A model generated the notes under the pieces. That model was not told the origin of the DNA, did no database searches, and saw nothing but the letters and a program-made list of their open reading frames with translations. Shown here one piece after another: positions 62,301-64,000 of a stretch of 64,000 nucleotides of DNA. Every line of letters begins with the position of its first letter. Position 1 is the first letter of the stretch. The position numbers and the translations under genes were made by a program. Source of the DNA: Archegozetes longisetosus. Taxonomy: Eukaryota > Arthropoda > Arachnida > Sarcoptiformes > Trhypochthoniidae. The stretch covers positions 14,548,220 to 14,612,219 of the forward strand of contig JAEMBT020000001.1 in assembly GCA_018873245.2 (NCBI GenBank), written 5' to 3'.

Positions 62301-64000
62301 CAGGACATGTCTCAACCATTACCTCATTACTACATCGCGTCATCGCATAACACGTAATCTTATTTTAGCAATGATTTACTATTATGCTTGAATTGACAGA
62401 AATTAGTGATTAGTTAATTAGGTTAATGTGAAATTGTATTGAAATTTTCTATTAGTTATTTAATTATGGGACAACTATACGGGAACAGTAGTATTGAAGC
62501 CTATAGAATAGCATTACTTAAAGGATGTCGTTGTATCGAACGTGAGTTATCTTAACTATAAGTATTCAACATTAGAATCCTCAATGCTTTAATTTTAATC
62601 CGTATTTTAATCTGCATTTTAATCCGCATTTTAATCCGCATTTTAATCCGCATTTTAATCCGCATTTTAATCCGCATTTTAATCCAAATTTTAATTCTCA
62701 ATAATTCTCGATTAGTCGACGTATGGGATGGTGATGACGGAGAGCCGATTATCTTTCATGGACACACACTGACAACAAAAATACATTTACGCGATGTCTT
62801 AAAAACTATACAACAGTTTGCTTTCAAGACGTCTCAATATCCAGTCATACTATCGATGGAAAATCATTGTAGTCTTGAGCAACAGAAAAAAATGGCTGAA
62901 CTTATGATTGATATTCTAGGAGGTGATCAAACTATGAAATATCCAATAAATTCTAGACACTACTTATTCTTCTCTTTAACTTAAAGACTATTTACACCGA
63001 ACACCAGTACCTGATAATGAAAAGTCTTGGCCATCGCCCGAAGCACTCGCCAGAAAAATTCTGATCAAAGGCAAAAAACTGCCAGAAGTTGCCTCATTGA
63101 AGACTTTATCAAATATAGTTTCAGATGGAGTTTTTGCAGAAGAAGAATCTATTTGTGATTCTTGTTCTGATTGTGATTCATGTAGTGGTTCAGATGATGA
63201 GAAAAGTTGCGACTCTGATGATGAGAGAAGTGGAAGTGATTCTAAAGACAAACCAGTCATTAGGAAACACACCAATCCTGAAATTTTAGACACTTTGAAG
63301 TCAAAGCGATTAACAAATGACATAGAATCAGATTTTATGGGTTTTATCAAATCTAAGAAGTCGTCAACTAAATCAAACTCCAGTTCTTCAACGAAAGTAA
63401 ACATATTAAATGTTTGATTGAATTTAAACATATGGATTACAGTGTGGTTTGGATATTAGAGATTCAAGTCGTAGCCAGGATATTGTTCTCAAATATGTAG
63501 AGAGCTACGAGCTATCACCCTTATCTAACCTAACCCGACCCAACCTAACTTGGCCAAAATTAGTTGTATTGGTAGATATCAAGTTAGGTTAGGTTAGGTA
63601 AGGAGAACGACACGTTTAACGTTCTAGGCATAGGAGAACATTGTAGTGGTAAACATTTGACTCTCTCATACCCAAACCCTACATGAACCATAAACTAAAC
63701 TATAGCCAAATTATGATATATAATAATTTGTTCGCAGATAGCTTTAGCCAAAGAGTTTTCAGATTTAGTTACATACTGTGTGACAAGAAAATTTACATCT
63801 TTTAAAGAATGTGATGAAAAATGTAAGTCTTAGATTACTATCAATTTTCTCAGTTAAACGTTTTTACAAATTTAGAAAATATCAGCTAAAATATTCTTAA
63901 TCTACTTATCAAATACAGGGAAATTCTACGAAATGACATCATTTGTTGAGACAGAATCCGAACGTTTGGCTAACACTAAAGGCAACGACTATGTGAAATA
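59386..64000 (+). CDS. Phosphoinositide phospholipase C, delta/eta class (3' truncated)
   Basis: Exons 59386-59452, 59517-59570, 60167-60340, 60575-60830, 61476-61605, 61686-61801, 61963-62032, 62092-62182, 62236-62353, 62456-62541, 62716-62922, 62987-63396, 63738-63822 and 63919 to the edge; 648 complete codons in frame. Order: PH domain (about 48-170; KVRS, RRYF, LDLVA-like [17 protein letters not shown]), EF-hands with one canonical loop [12 protein letters not shown] (194-205), X half of the TIM barrel from about 340, a linker rich in Cys, Ser and Asp (about 500-590), then the start of Y ([12 protein letters not shown]). Catalytic set present: His357 (SSHNTY), Asn358, Glu387 and Asp389 (CIELDVWDG), His402 (FHGHT), Glu436 (LSMENHC). 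It should therefore cleave PtdIns(4,5)P2 to IP3 and diacylglycerol with Ca2+, unlike the inactive PLCL/PRIP proteins. PH and Y segments look eta/PRIP-like and overall layout fits delta; the class is left open. The rest of Y and the C2 domain lie beyond the window. Confidence 0.95.
59862..59905. mobile_element. Possible SINE 3' fragment in PLC intron
   Basis: CTCTATAACCGAGTTCGAGTG resembles CTCTATAACAGGGCTCGAGTG near the end of the SINE at 53632-53850, and the bases before it (AGCCAAAGGC versus CGGCAAAGAA) are also alike. Only about 40 bases are comparable, so this could be coincidence. Confidence 0.3.
60904..61039. repeat. (CA)n with regular TC interruptions
   Basis: About 135 bases of CA broken by CT roughly every 10-14 bases, giving a higher-order period. 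It lies in a PLC intron just after the PH-domain exon and makes artefactual Thr/His open frames. Confidence 0.95.
62592..62687. repeat. 12-bp tandem repeat, 8 copies
   Basis: The unit ATTTTAATCCGC repeats with near identity through most of the 174-bp PLC intron between 62541 and 62716, so the array makes up more than half of that intron. Confidence 0.93.
63524..63602. repeat. Inverted pair of TTAGG-type runs
   Basis: CTAACCTAACC-type units at 63524-63550 face GTTAGGTTAGGTTAGG at 63583-63599 within one PLC intron, so the transcript could form a stem with a loop of about 30 bases. Confidence 0.8.

Noticed and set aside
62988-63431. Minus-strand 147-codon open frame rich in Ser/Leu
   Set aside because: It is the antisense of the PLC linker exon; the plus-strand frame is flanked by conserved X and Y sequences.
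59386-64000. Inactive PLCL/PRIP-type PLC
   Set aside because: PH and Y segments look PRIP/eta-like, but both catalytic His and the Ca2+-binding acidic residues are present.

Overview
The window is eukaryotic DNA from an invertebrate animal, very AT-rich. All the supported genes are animal gene families, four of the five carry spliceosomal introns with GT-AG ends, and short runs of the pentamer TTAGG/CCTAA (the usual arthropod telomere unit) are scattered through the introns and gene flanks. An arthropod is therefore the best guess, but that is inference. There is no bacterial, viral, CRISPR or operon-like content.

Layout. 1-8149: no recognisable gene; simple repeats, short tandem repeats and one short element with inverted ends. 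8226-9089 (+): TM2D1-type TM2-domain membrane protein in a single exon. About 12991-49166 (+): a 36 kb whirlin/dyschronic scaffold gene of nine exons (851 codons as modelled) with order PDZ1-PDZ2-HHD-PDZ3. Its introns hold most of the tandem repeats and mobile-element debris. 50916-52424 (+): GAPR-1-like CAP protein, four exons, 307 aa. 53632-53850: tRNA-derived SINE. 54177-57314 (-): phospholipid phosphatase-related (PLPPR) membrane protein, three exons, 477 aa. 59386-64000 (+): phosphoinositide-specific phospholipase C, 14 exons visible, running off the right edge inside the Y half of the catalytic barrel.

The exon models are supported by reading frame: the junctions chosen for whirlin, CAP, PLPPR and PLC keep phase and give contiguous family-like protein across every intron. 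The genes are not known to act as one pathway. Several act at the plasma membrane: whirlin is a PDZ scaffold, PLC and PLPPR belong to phospholipid-signalling families, and TM2D1 is a small two-pass membrane protein. Their proximity is ordinary eukaryotic gene order, not evidence of a shared function.

The observations most worth following up are a 25-codon, phase-neutral candidate cassette exon that would insert into the whirlin HHD, a candidate alternative last exon of whirlin with its own poly(A) signal, a mixed state of catalytic motifs in the PLPPR protein, a tRNA-headed SINE, and three families of short inverted-repeat elements. I found no clearly new multi-gene system.
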